A DNA stretch of 9,726 bases, from the NCBI GenBank assembly GCA_029267645.1, contig JAJUIM010000049.1, positions 1 to 9,726 of the forward strand. The letters are read 5' to 3'. Positions 1 to 6,453 of the stretch are shown in pieces. Made by a program: the position numbers and the translations under genes. The stretch's first letter is position 1; each line of letters opens with the position of its first letter. The notes below the pieces were generated by a model that did no database searches, was not told where the DNA came from, and worked only from the letters and a program-made list of their open reading frames with translations. This DNA is from Microbacterium sp. Lineage in GTDB: Bacteria > Actinomycetota > Actinomycetes > Actinomycetales > Microbacteriaceae.

Positions 1-1011
1 GAGGATCTCGAGGGCCTTGACGATGCCCTCTGCGACGGCGACGCAGCTCGTGATGCCGCCGAAGACGTTGACGAACACGCTCTTGACCTGCGGGTCGCCC
101 AGGATGACGCCGAGGCCCGACGCCATGACCTGCGCGTTCGCGCCGCCGCCGATGTCGAGGAAGTTGGCGGGCTTGACGCCGCCGTGGTTCTCGCCCGCGT
201 AGGCGGTGACGTCGAGCGTCGACATCACGAGGCCCGCGCCGTTGCCGATGATGCCGACCTCGCCGTCGAGCTTGACGTAGTTGAGGCCCTCGGCCTTCGC
301 CTTCGCCTCGAGCGGGTCGGCGGCGCCCTTGTCCTCGAGCTCCTCGTGCTCGGGGTGACGCACCTCGGAGCCGTTGTCGTCGAGCGAGACCTTGCCGTCG
401 AGGGCGATGACGTCGCCCTGACCCGTGAGCACGAGCGGGTTGACCTCGACGAGCGTCGCGTCCTCGCCCTTGTAGACGTCGAAGAGCTTCACGAACACGT
501 CCGAGACCTTCTCGACGAGGTCCTCGGGGAAGTTCGCGGCCTTCGCGATCTCGACGGCCTTCGCCTTGTCGATGCCCGTGAGCGGGTCGACCTCGACTCG
601 CGCGAGCGCCTCGGGCTTCTCGACCGCGAGCTGCTCGATCTCCATGCCGCCCTCGACGCTCGCGAGCGACAGGTAGGAGCGGTTGGCGCGGTCGAGCAGC
701 ACCGAGAAGTAGAACTCCTGGGCGATGTCGGCGCCTGCCGCGACCATGACGCGCTTGACGACGTGGCCCTTGATGTCGAGGCCGAGGATGGCCTTCGCCG
801 CCTCGTAGGCCTCATCGGGGTTCTTCGCGACCTTCACGCCACCGGCCTTGCCGCGACCGCCGGTCTTCACCTGCGCCTTCACGACGACCACGCCGCCCAG
901 CTTCTCGGCCGCTGCCTTCACCTCCTCGGGGGTGTCGGCCACGATGCCGGCGAGCACCGGCACCTCGTACTTCTCAAAAAGGTCTCGAGCCTGGTACTCG
1001 TAGAGATCCAC
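1..1011 (-). CDS. sucC: Succinyl-CoA synthetase (ADP/GDP-forming) beta subunit, C-terminus outside window
   Basis: Beta subunit of succinyl-CoA synthetase, the cytoplasmic TCA-cycle enzyme that interconverts succinyl-CoA and succinate with nucleoside triphosphate formation. It works as a complex with SucD. The protein opens [15 protein letters not shown], the usual SucC start. The ATP-grasp lysine is near residue 45 and the glycine-rich GGRGKAGG lies at about 51-58. GGMEIE, EVNPLV and LDGK follow, the last two holding the Asn and Asp that bind Mg-nucleotide. Late motifs [20 protein letters not shown] and VNVFGGI are all present. 337 codons are visible; the family has about 388, so about 50 C-terminal residues lie beyond base 1. 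The start is GTG at 1011-1009, with AAGGA about eight bases upstream. A nearby ATG at 1018 is out of frame. sucD would be expected further to the left, but this is not visible. Confidence 0.97.
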   Translation of the reverse strand, partial: MDLYEYQARDLFEKYEVPVLAGIVADTPEEVKAAAEKLGGVVVVKAQVKTGGRGKAGGVKVAKNPDEAYEAAKAILGLDIKGHVVKRVMVAAGADIAQEFYFSVLLDRANRSYLSLASVEGGMEIEQLAVEKPEALARVEVDPLTGIDKAKAVEIAKAANFPEDLVEKVSDVFVKLFDVYKGEDATLVEVNPLVLTGQGDVIALDGKVSLDDNGSEVRHPEHEELEDKGAADPLEAKAKAEGLNYVKLDGEVGIIGNGAGLVMSTLDVTAYAGENHGGVKPANFLDIGGGANAQVMASGLGVILGDPQVKSVFVNVFGGITSCVAVAEGIVKALEIL

Positions 1012-1069
1012 GTTGCATTCCTTCGGTGGGGCACGGGGAAAGAGACAGCCGCGCTCGTGGGTAGGACTG

Positions 1070-1091
1070 TCTCGATGTCGAGAGATCTCGA
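1070..1091. repeat. Alternating TCTCGA / TCGAGA half-site array upstream of sucC
   Basis: Three 6-base half-sites lie with exact 8-base periodicity: TCTCGA at 1070-1075, TCGAGA at 1078-1083 and TCTCGA at 1086-1091. Each neighbouring pair makes a palindrome with a 2-base centre; the right-hand one extends to GTCGAGA-GA-TCTCGAC (1077-1092). The array sits just downstream of the predicted sucC transcription start, where a bound repressor could block initiation or where the RNA could fold. A binding role is inference only. Confidence 0.4.
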
Positions 1092-1099
1092 CCGCCACA

Positions 1100-1127
1100 A
1101 GCCTACTACCGACGCGCAGGAGGTCGA
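1100..1127 (-). promoter_or_regulatory. Candidate sucC promoter
   Basis: On the minus strand, TCGACC (1127-1122) and TAGGCT (1105-1100) are separated by 16 bases. This fits an actinobacterial housekeeping sigma promoter (TTGAcn with TAnnnT), with a -35 that deviates from consensus. It would start RNA near 1093 and give a 5' leader of about 80 bases before the GTG of sucC. It lies downstream of the hairpin that ends the small membrane gene, so sucC could be transcribed on its own. Confidence 0.45.
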
Positions 1128-1138
1128 CTCCGATGCGA

Positions 1139-1174
1139 GCGGCCCCGCGGATCCAAAGGGATCCGCGGGGCCGC
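1139..1174 (-). terminator. 16-bp perfect GC-rich hairpin after the small membrane protein gene
   Basis: Arms 1139-1154 and 1159-1174 are perfectly complementary (16 bp, core GCGGATCC) around a 4-base AAAG loop. The hairpin begins about 15 bases beyond the stop of the 55-residue gene on the minus strand. No T-tract follows on that strand, so it would be a U-less actinobacterial-type terminator or a processing/stability element rather than a textbook intrinsic terminator. It separates that gene from the sucC promoter. Confidence 0.65.
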
Positions 1175-1188
1175 GACGCGAGCGATCG

Positions 1189-1356
1189 CTACTTGGCGCT
1201 CTTCGTGCGCCCCTTGAACATCGGCAGCGCCATCGCGAGGCACACGGCGAGGATGCCGCACGTGAAGACGACGCCCTGGAACGACGTCACCATGAACGCC
1301 ACGGCGAACAGGAAGAGTCCGCCGAGGAACAGGATCAGCGACAGAATGAACATCAT
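1189..1356 (-). CDS. Small two-helix membrane protein of unknown function (55 aa)
   Basis: I do not recognise this family. The 55-residue product starts MMFILSLILF and is almost entirely hydrophobic. A first helix spans about residues 2-23 and a second about 28-46, joined by a short TSFQG turn, with a basic tail (KGRTKSAK) that by the positive-inside rule should be cytoplasmic. Two cysteines (about 33 and 39) lie in the second helix. The start at 1356 is chosen because GGAGGG sits nine bases upstream, an excellent ribosome binding site. The open frame runs further upstream, but that part would cross the predicted promoter and lacks such a site. A TAGGCT -10 lies about 32 bases before the start and a strong hairpin follows the stop. 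Together these signals support a real, separately expressed gene. Confidence 0.75.
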   Translation of the reverse strand: MMFILSLILFLGGLFLFAVAFMVTSFQGVVFTCGILAVCLAMALPMFKGRTKSAK

Positions 1357-1387
1357 GTTGGACAGCCCTCCGGAAAAGTCTGTCCTC

Positions 1388-1415
1388 AGCCTACCGTCTG
1401 TGGCCGCGGCACAAA
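1388..1415 (-). promoter_or_regulatory. Candidate promoter of the small membrane protein gene
   Basis: On the minus strand, TTTGTG (1415-1410) and TAGGCT (1393-1388) are 16 bases apart. The predicted start gives a leader of about 25 bases that contains the GGAGGG ribosome binding site. It is divergent from, and within about 50 bases of, the predicted promoter of the acyl-CoA dehydrogenase. Confidence 0.5.
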
Positions 1416-1419
1416 CACA

Positions 1420-1449
1420 TCGACGGCGCAGACCTCCCGTTCCTAACGT
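1420..1449 (+). promoter_or_regulatory. Candidate leaderless promoter of the acyl-CoA dehydrogenase
   Basis: TAACGT (1444-1449) matches TAnnnT and ends seven bases before the ATG at 1457, which is the spacing expected when transcription begins at the start codon. A possible -35, TCGACG (1420-1425), lies 18 bases upstream. No usable Shine-Dalgarno sequence precedes the ATG: the only purine-rich stretch, GAGG, is one base away. Leaderless genes are common in Actinobacteria. Confidence 0.5.
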
Positions 1450-1456
1450 GTGAGGT

Positions 1457-2689
1457 ATGGTAGCAGAGCACGTCCCCGGCGAGCGCGTGCGCTCGTATTC
1501 CGTCACCGGCCCCCTCGACACCGACTACTACGGTGTCTTCGACGACGTCGACGGATCCGATCGCGACGCCTGGCGGCGCGCGCGTCGGGTCGTCGACGAG
1601 GTCGCGGACGACCTGCTCGCGGCGTGGGAGACGGCCGAGTACCCGAGCGAGGCGGTCCTCGCATCGCTCGGGCGCCACGACGTCATGGCCGACGGCATCG
1701 AGCACGAGGGGATCACGCGCCTCTCGCCGCTCGCGGCCGGCCTCGTGAACATGGAGCTCTCGCGCGGCGACGGCTCGCTCGGCACCGTGCTCGCCGTGCA
1801 GGGCGGGCTCGCGCTGCGCACGCTCGCCCTCTACGGCAGCGACGCACAGAAGGACCGCTGGCTCGATCCGCTCGCGCGCGGCGAGGTGCCCGGATCCTTC
1901 GCCCTCACGGAGCCCGACCACGGCAGCGACTCGACGGGCCTCGAGACGAGCGCGCGCCGCGACGGCGACGCGTGGGTGCTGCGCGGCGCGAAGAAGTGGA
2001 TCGGCAACGGCGCCTCGGGCGGCATCACGTTCGTCTGGGCGCGGATCGACGACGACGCGGATCCCGATCACGAGCGCGTCGGCTGCTTCCTCGTGCCGCA
2101 GGACACGCCGGGCTACAACGGCGAGGTCATCGCGGGGAAGGCGTCGCTGCGGGCGATCCACCAGGCGCACATCGTGCTCGACGACGTGCGCCTGCCGCTC
2201 GACGCGCGCCTGCCGGGCGCGCACGCCTTCGCCGACACCTCGCGCGTGCTCTACGCGACGCGGTCGGGCGTCGCGTGGTCGGCGCTCGGCCACGCGACGG
2301 CCTGCTACGAGGCGGCGCTGCAGTACGCGGGCGAGCGCGTGCAGTTCGGCAAGCCGCTCGCGAGCTTCCAGCTCGTGCAGGAGCGCCTGACGCGCATGCT
2401 CTCGCAGCTCACGGCGATGCAGCTGTTCTGCCGCCGCCTCGCCGACCTCGAGGCGGCAGGAACGCTGCGCCCCACGCAGGCGTCGCTCGCGAAGTACTCG
2501 AACACGCGTGCCGCCCGCGACATCGCCCGCGACGCGCGAGATCTGCTGGGCGGCAACGGCATCCTGCTCGAGAACCGCGTGATCCAGCACCTCGTCGACA
2601 TCGAGGCGATCCACACCTACGAGGGCACCGAGAGCGTGCAGGCGCTGCTGATCGGCCGCGACATCACGGGCGTCGGCGCGTTCGTGTAG
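1457..2689 (+). CDS. Acyl-CoA dehydrogenase, glutaryl-CoA dehydrogenase-like
   Basis: FAD-dependent acyl-CoA dehydrogenase of 410 residues, the usual family length. FALTEPDHGSD (148-158) is the FAD/substrate-contact signature. The middle beta domain ends in a KASLRA motif, and the C-terminal helical domain carries AGERVQFGKPL and DLLGGNGI. IHTYEGT holds the likely catalytic base Glu389. The tail LIGRDITGVGAF and Glu-His/Asn-Thr-Tyr-Glu-Gly context match glutaryl-CoA dehydrogenases, in which glutaryl-CoA is oxidised and decarboxylated to crotonyl-CoA. ELSRGDGS (100-107) places Arg103 where those enzymes have the arginine that binds the substrate's distal carboxylate. That substrate is inferred; the superfamily is sure. 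No CoA-transferase or electron-transfer flavoprotein gene is adjacent. The stop lies three bases from that of the convergent SseB-family gene. The ATG appears leaderless. The protein is expected to be cytoplasmic. Confidence 0.95.
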   Translation: MVAEHVPGERVRSYSVTGPLDTDYYGVFDDVDGSDRDAWRRARRVVDEVADDLLAAWETAEYPSEAVLASLGRHDVMADGIEHEGITRLSPLAAGLVNMELSRGDGSLGTVLAVQGGLALRTLALYGSDAQKDRWLDPLARGEVPGSFALTEPDHGSDSTGLETSARRDGDAWVLRGAKKWIGNGASGGITFVWARIDDDADPDHERVGCFLVPQDTPGYNGEVIAGKASLRAIHQAHIVLDDVRLPLDARLPGAHAFADTSRVLYATRSGVAWSALGHATACYEAALQYAGERVQFGKPLASFQLVQERLTRMLSQLTAMQLFCRRLADLEAAGTLRPTQASLAKYSNTRAARDIARDARDLLGGNGILLENRVIQHLVDIEAIHTYEGTESVQALLIGRDITGVGAFV

Positions 2690-2707
2690 CGGTCAGGCCC
2701 CTGCCGC
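2689..2707. terminator. Weak hairpin spanning both stop codons of a convergent pair
   Basis: GCGG-(T)-CAG at 2689-2696 pairs with CTG-CCGC at 2701-2707 across a GCCC loop, with the T of the minus-strand stop bulged. It covers the last base of the dehydrogenase stop and the stop of the SseB-family gene. Seven pairs in GC-rich DNA can easily arise by chance, so a role as a bidirectional terminator is only possible. No other terminator is visible between these genes. Confidence 0.25.
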
Positions 2708-3871
2708 GTCGTCGGCCTCGGCGGCGAAGCCCATGATGGGCTCGAGCTCCTCGCGCGTGAGCGTCATGAGGGGGCCCGCCGGGTCGATGAGGATCCCGCC
2801 GAGGCCCGGGTTCTCGGTCAGCACCTTCGCGATGCGCTCGACGCCGAACGGCAGCGCGCGCTCGCTGCGGCCCTGCGCGACGACCTCGAGCGGGTGCGAG
2901 TACACCTGCAGCAGGCGCGTGCCGTTCGCGAGGCGCGCCTCGGCGATGCCCATCTTCGTCTCGTCCTGCGGCGACGGGCCCGCGGCGACCCACAGCGGCG
3001 GGCGCTCGGCCAGGATCGCGGCGACCTTCTTCGGCGTGTCGGCCTCGCGCGGCTGGGCGAGCGCCGACTTCACGCGCAGCGTCGGATCCCCCTGTCCGTG
3101 CGCCCGCTCGAGGACCTCGCGCGGCAGCACGATGCGGCGCTGGCCCGACGCGTTGTCGATGATGAGGCCGTCGAAGCCGTTGTCGAGCATGTGCGCGAGG
3201 ATCTGCGGCACCGGCTGGGCGACGGCCGAGGTCTTCGTGTTGCCGTCGGCCTTCACGGCCTCGGCGAGGCTGCGGCCCGAGCTGAACACGAGCATGTAGC
3301 TCTTGTCGCCGCTCTTCGCGACGCCGAACTGCAGCGTCGCCTTGCCGTCCTCATTCATCTGCTCGCGCACGTCGCCCGCGACGCGCAGGAAGAGGTGGCC
3401 CTGCAGCACCTGGCGCGCAACGCCGAGCAGCTGCTGCGGGGTCGGCTTCTCGGGCAGCGCCGAGAGCGCGTCGCGCACGAGCGCGTTGTCGCGCAGGCCC
3501 TTGACGGTCTCGAGGTCGTTCGGCGGGGCGGCCGGCGCGAGCGGCAGCTCGCGCGGCGGCACGGGGCGCCCGCCGTCGGGCGCGGACTGCTCCTCGGCGG
3601 GGCGCGTGAAGGCGTGCGGGCCCTCAGCAGCGGCCTGCCGCGCCTGGTTCTCGCGCTGGGCCTTCTGCTCCTCGGGCGACGCGACCTCGGGGCCCGACTG
3701 CGCGCCGACGCCGCGGAACGCCGAGAACGAGATGTTCACGCCCGGCGCGCCCGGATCCGTCGTCTCGGGCGCCGCCTCGTCGGCCTCGGGCACCGCGGGC
3801 TCGTCCCGCTGCGGCGCGGCCGCCTCGTCCCCCGACCCGTCGGACTTCTTCTTACGCGAGAAAAGACCCAT
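2693..3871 (-). CDS. SseB-family protein with two tandem SseB-like domains
   Basis: This 392-residue soluble protein resembles SseB N-terminal-domain proteins, a family named after a Salmonella protein but widespread and of unclear role in Actinobacteria. It begins MGLFSRKKK, followed by a Pro/Ala/Glu-rich, probably disordered stretch to about residue 120. Two related modules follow, at about 129-258 and 272-382. Each has a central strand (KSYMLVFSSGRSLAEA in the first, GTRLLQVYSHPLEVV in the second), then a helix, then a matching Gly-hydrophobic-Ile-Asp motif (FDGLIIDN near 233 and LGGILIDP near 357). No catalytic residues are obvious. ATG at 3871 has no clear Shine-Dalgarno; TAGGCT ends six bases upstream. 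It follows pcrA on the same strand after 60 bases, so read-through from pcrA is also possible. Confidence 0.8.
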   Translation of the reverse strand: MGLFSRKKKSDGSGDEAAAPQRDEPAVPEADEAAPETTDPGAPGVNISFSAFRGVGAQSGPEVASPEEQKAQRENQARQAAAEGPHAFTRPAEEQSAPDGGRPVPPRELPLAPAAPPNDLETVKGLRDNALVRDALSALPEKPTPQQLLGVARQVLQGHLFLRVAGDVREQMNEDGKATLQFGVAKSGDKSYMLVFSSGRSLAEAVKADGNTKTSAVAQPVPQILAHMLDNGFDGLIIDNASGQRRIVLPREVLERAHGQGDPTLRVKSALAQPREADTPKKVAAILAERPPLWVAAGPSPQDETKMGIAEARLANGTRLLQVYSHPLEVVAQGRSERALPFGVERIAKVLTENPGLGGILIDPAGPLMTLTREELEPIMGFAAEADDAAGA

Positions 3872-3877
3872 GCGCCC

Positions 3878-3909
3878 AGCCTACGGGCGACGTCGGCGCG
3901 CGTCGCGCC
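3878..3909 (-). promoter_or_regulatory. Possible leaderless promoter element and small hairpin between pcrA and the SseB-family gene
   Basis: On the minus strand TAGGCT (3883-3878) ends six bases before the SseB-family ATG, as at other genes here, but I see no good -35. Immediately upstream, 3895-3909 forms a perfect 6-bp hairpin with a 3-base loop (GGCGCG-ACG-CGCGCC), which could be a weak terminator for pcrA. Short GC hairpins are frequent by chance in such DNA. Confidence 0.3.
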
Positions 3910-3931
3910 CCGAGGCGGATCGGCCGCCCGC

Positions 3932-6325
3932 TCAGATCTTCTCGATCGGCGCGACCTTGATGAGCAGCTTCTTGGCACCCGCCTGCTCGAAGCGCACGTG
4001 CGCGATGCGCTTGGCGCCCTGCCCCGTCACGGCGTCGACCGTGCCCTCGCCGAAGTCGTCGTGACGGATGCGGTCGCCGGGGGCGAGCTCGAGGTCGCCG
4101 TTGTCGCGCACCTTGCCTGTGACGCGGTTCGAGAACTCGGCGAGCGAGGCCGACGTCGAGGTCTTGCGCTCGAGGGGGCGCACGCCCCAGCGGTTCTCGC
4201 GCGGCCGCGTCGCGTTGAGCGCGCGCGACTGCGTGCCGCCGCGCGAGTTGACGTCGCCCGGCGACTGGCGCCAGTCGATGAGATCGGCGGGGATCTCCTG
4301 CAGGAACCGGCTCGGCATCGCGACCGAGACCTCGCCAAACTGCGCGCGCGTCATGGCGAGCGACAGATACAGGCGCTTGCGGGCGCGGGTGATGCCGACG
4401 TAGAACAGCCGGCGCTCCTCCTGCGGCCCGCCCGGCTCGCCCGCCGAGATGCGGTGCGGGATGAGATCCTCCTCGACGCCCGTGAGGAAGACCGTGTCGA
4501 ACTCGAGGCCCTTGGCCGTGTGCAGCGTCATGAGCGAGACGGTGCCCGACGCGTCGTCGAGGTCGTCGCTGTCGGCGACGAGCGCGACCTCGGTGAGGAA
4601 GTCGATGATCGTGCCCTCGGGGTTGTTGCGCGCGAACTCGCGCGTGACGGCCACGAGCTCGTCGAGGTTCTCGACTCGAGCCTCGTCCTGCGGATCCTGC
4701 GACTGCCGCAGCGTGTCGAGGTAGCCCGACTTGTTCAGCAGCACCTGCAGCCCCTCGGCGACCGAGCTCGGCGGCGCCTGCTCCCCCGACGACGGCAGCA
4801 GGATCTCCTGCGCCTCGCGCAGCACGGCGTCGAGGTGCGCGAGCGCCTTCTGCAGCTTGGGGCCGAGGCCGATCTCGGCGGCGTGGCCGATCGCCTCGCG
4901 GAACGTGAGGTCGTTGTCGGCCGCGAACGAGGCGATGTTCGTCTCGGTCACGGCGCCGATGCCGCGCTTGGGCTTGTTGAGGATGCGCCGCACGGCCATC
5001 TCGTCGGCGGGGTTCACGACCGCGACGAGGTACGCCAGGGCGTCCTTGATCTCGGCGCGGTCGTAGAACTTCGTGCCGCCCATGATGCGGTACGGGATCG
5101 CCGAGCGGATGAAGATCTCCTCAAGCGCGCGCGACTGCGAATTGGTGCGATAGAACACCGCCATCTCGCTGTAGTCGACGCCCTGACGCCGCAGCTGGTC
5201 GATCTCATCGGCGACGAACTGCGCCTCGTCGTGCTGCGAGTAGCCGGTGAACCCCGTGACCCGCTCGCCCTCGCCCTGGTCGGTCCAGAGCTTCTTGTCC
5301 TTGCGGTCGAAGTTGTTGCGGATGACGGCGTTGGCGGCGTCGAGGATGTTCTGGCTCGACCGGTAGTTCTGCTCGAGCAGCACGACCTTCGCGCCCGGGA
5401 AGTCGCGCTCGAACTCGGTGATGTTGCGGATGTCGGCCCCGCGGAACGCGTAGATCGACTGGTCGGAGTCGCCGACGACCGTGAGCGACGCGGCGTCGCC
5501 CGCGGGATCCTGCGGCATGAGCGCGATCATGCCGTCGCCGACGTCCATGCTCTCGCCCTGCACGGGCTTCGTGAGCTCGCGGATCAGCTGGTACTGCGCG
5601 TGGTTCGTGTCCTGGTACTCGTCGACGAGGATGTGGCGGAACCGGCGCCGGTAAGTGTCGGCGACCTGCGGGAACGCGCGGAAGAGGTAGACGGTCTGCG
5701 CGAGCAGGTCATCGAAGTCGAAGGCGTTGGCCTTGCGCAGCTGACGCGCGTAGTCCTGGAAGATCTCGACGAAGACGCGCTCGGCCGGATCGGACATGTT
5801 GGCCTGGCGCGCGTACTCGTCGGCGTCCTGCAGCTCGTTCTTGAGCTTCGAGATGCGCGACTGCGTCGCGGCCGGCGTGAGGCCGTACGCATCGCCCTCG
5901 TGGTCCTTCACGAGGCGCTTGAGCAGCGCGCGCACGTCGCCCGAGTCGTAGATCGTGAACGCCTTCGTGAACCCGAACTGGTCGGCCTCGCGGCGCAGGA
6001 TGCGCACGCACGCCGAGTGGAACGTCGAGATCCACATGCCCTTCGCCTGCTCGCCCACGAGCTGCTCGACGCGCTCACGCATCTCGCCCGCCGCCTTGTT
6101 CGTGAACGTGATCGCGAGGATCTGGCTCGGCCACGCCTCGCGCGAGCGCAGCAGCGAGGCGACGCGGTGCGTCAGCACGCGGGTCTTACCCGACCCCGCT
6201 CCCGCGACGATCAGCAGCGCCGGGCCGCGGTATTCGACGGCCTCGCGCTGCTGCGGGTTGAGCCCGTCGAGCAGGGGATCGCGGCCGGAGGGGACGACGG
6301 AGGAGGGGGAAGCGGCATCAGGCAT
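3932..6325 (-). CDS. pcrA: ATP-dependent 3'-5' DNA helicase PcrA/UvrD (SF1A)
   Basis: Superfamily 1A helicase acting in nucleotide excision repair, mismatch-type repair and clearing RNA polymerase or recombination intermediates from DNA. From the chosen start (797 residues) the Q motif GLNPQQREAV is at 21-30 and Walker A, AGAGSGKT, at 41-48. TFTNKAA (Ia) follows. LVDEYQDTN (motif II) is near 233-241, then VGDSDQSIYAFRGAD (III) and LEQNYRS (IV). TLHTAKGLEFDTVFLTG (V) is near 600 and YVGITRARKR (VI) near 645. The C-terminal fold with DRIRHDDFGEGTV and KLLIKVAPIEKI is the Tudor-like end of PcrA that contacts RNA polymerase. ATG at 6325 (MPDAASPSS) is preferred because homologous sequence starts soon after. 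In-frame ATGs at 6358 and 6436 are possible, none with a good ribosome binding site. All motifs are intact. It is divergent from gntR across 128 bases. Confidence 0.97.
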   Translation of the reverse strand: MPDAASPSSVVPSGRDPLLDGLNPQQREAVEYRGPALLIVAGAGSGKTRVLTHRVASLLRSREAWPSQILAITFTNKAAGEMRERVEQLVGEQAKGMWISTFHSACVRILRREADQFGFTKAFTIYDSGDVRALLKRLVKDHEGDAYGLTPAATQSRISKLKNELQDADEYARQANMSDPAERVFVEIFQDYARQLRKANAFDFDDLLAQTVYLFRAFPQVADTYRRRFRHILVDEYQDTNHAQYQLIRELTKPVQGESMDVGDGMIALMPQDPAGDAASLTVVGDSDQSIYAFRGADIRNITEFERDFPGAKVVLLEQNYRSSQNILDAANAVIRNNFDRKDKKLWTDQGEGERVTGFTGYSQHDEAQFVADEIDQLRRQGVDYSEMAVFYRTNSQSRALEEIFIRSAIPYRIMGGTKFYDRAEIKDALAYLVAVVNPADEMAVRRILNKPKRGIGAVTETNIASFAADNDLTFREAIGHAAEIGLGPKLQKALAHLDAVLREAQEILLPSSGEQAPPSSVAEGLQVLLNKSGYLDTLRQSQDPQDEARVENLDELVAVTREFARNNPEGTIIDFLTEVALVADSDDLDDASGTVSLMTLHTAKGLEFDTVFLTGVEEDLIPHRISAGEPGGPQEERRLFYVGITRARKRLYLSLAMTRAQFGEVSVAMPSRFLQEIPADLIDWRQSPGDVNSRGGTQSRALNATRPRENRWGVRPLERKTSTSASLAEFSNRVTGKVRDNGDLELAPGDRIRHDDFGEGTVDAVTGQGAKRIAHVRFEQAGAKKLLIKVAPIEKI

Positions 6326-6335
6326 GGCCCGACCG

Positions 6336-6341
6336 AGTTTA
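6336..6341 (-). promoter_or_regulatory. Possible -10 element for pcrA
   Basis: TAAACT on the minus strand (6341-6336) matches TAnnnT and ends ten bases before the preferred ATG at 6325, so the RNA would have almost no leader. This fits the lack of a Shine-Dalgarno sequence and argues against the upstream ATGs. I see no convincing -35. Confidence 0.3.
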
Positions 6342-6418
6342 TGGGAGAGCACTGACATTCGAATATGGCGCGGATCAGAATCCCGGTCGCCGCTGTCAGC
6401 GCGCGCTCTTGTCGCACG

Positions 6419-6431
6419 TATCATTTTGATA
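6419..6431. promoter_or_regulatory. Palindrome TATCA-TTT-TGATA, candidate operator upstream of gntR
   Basis: A perfect 5-base inverted repeat with a 3-base centre lies in the most AT-rich patch of the window, 22 bases before the TTG start of the GntR-family gene and within the region shared with divergent pcrA. TATCAT itself reads as a TAnnnT -10. The position suits autoregulation by the adjacent regulator. The sequence does not match the common GntR consensus (GT-N-AC core), so its binder is unknown. Confidence 0.4.
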
Positions 6432-6453
6432 ACCATCGACCCGGGAGTCTCTC

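Noticed and set aside
184..1446. Plus-strand open frame of about 420 codons opposite sucC and the small membrane gene
   Set aside because: It is composed of Arg/Leu/Asp/Glu repeats with no motif. It is the complement of the well-conserved sucC sequence and spans an intergenic promoter region and a terminator.
1189..1521. Longer 110-residue version of the small membrane protein starting at 1521
   Set aside because: The extra N-terminal part is Arg-rich, crosses the divergent promoters and overlaps the dehydrogenase start, while a strong ribosome binding site sits just before the ATG at 1356.
2894..6355. Very long plus-strand open frame (about 1150 codons) opposite pcrA and the SseB-family gene
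   Set aside because: Its translation is a low-complexity Arg/Leu/Ala/Val-rich string without recognisable domains, a typical antisense shadow in GC-rich DNA. The opposite strand encodes complete, motif-intact proteins over the same bases.
6326..6436. Upstream ATGs (6358, 6436) for pcrA
   Set aside because: The added residues do not look like helicase sequence, no ribosome binding site supports them, and the region carries AT-rich promoter-like sequence for both divergent genes. They are not excluded with certainty.
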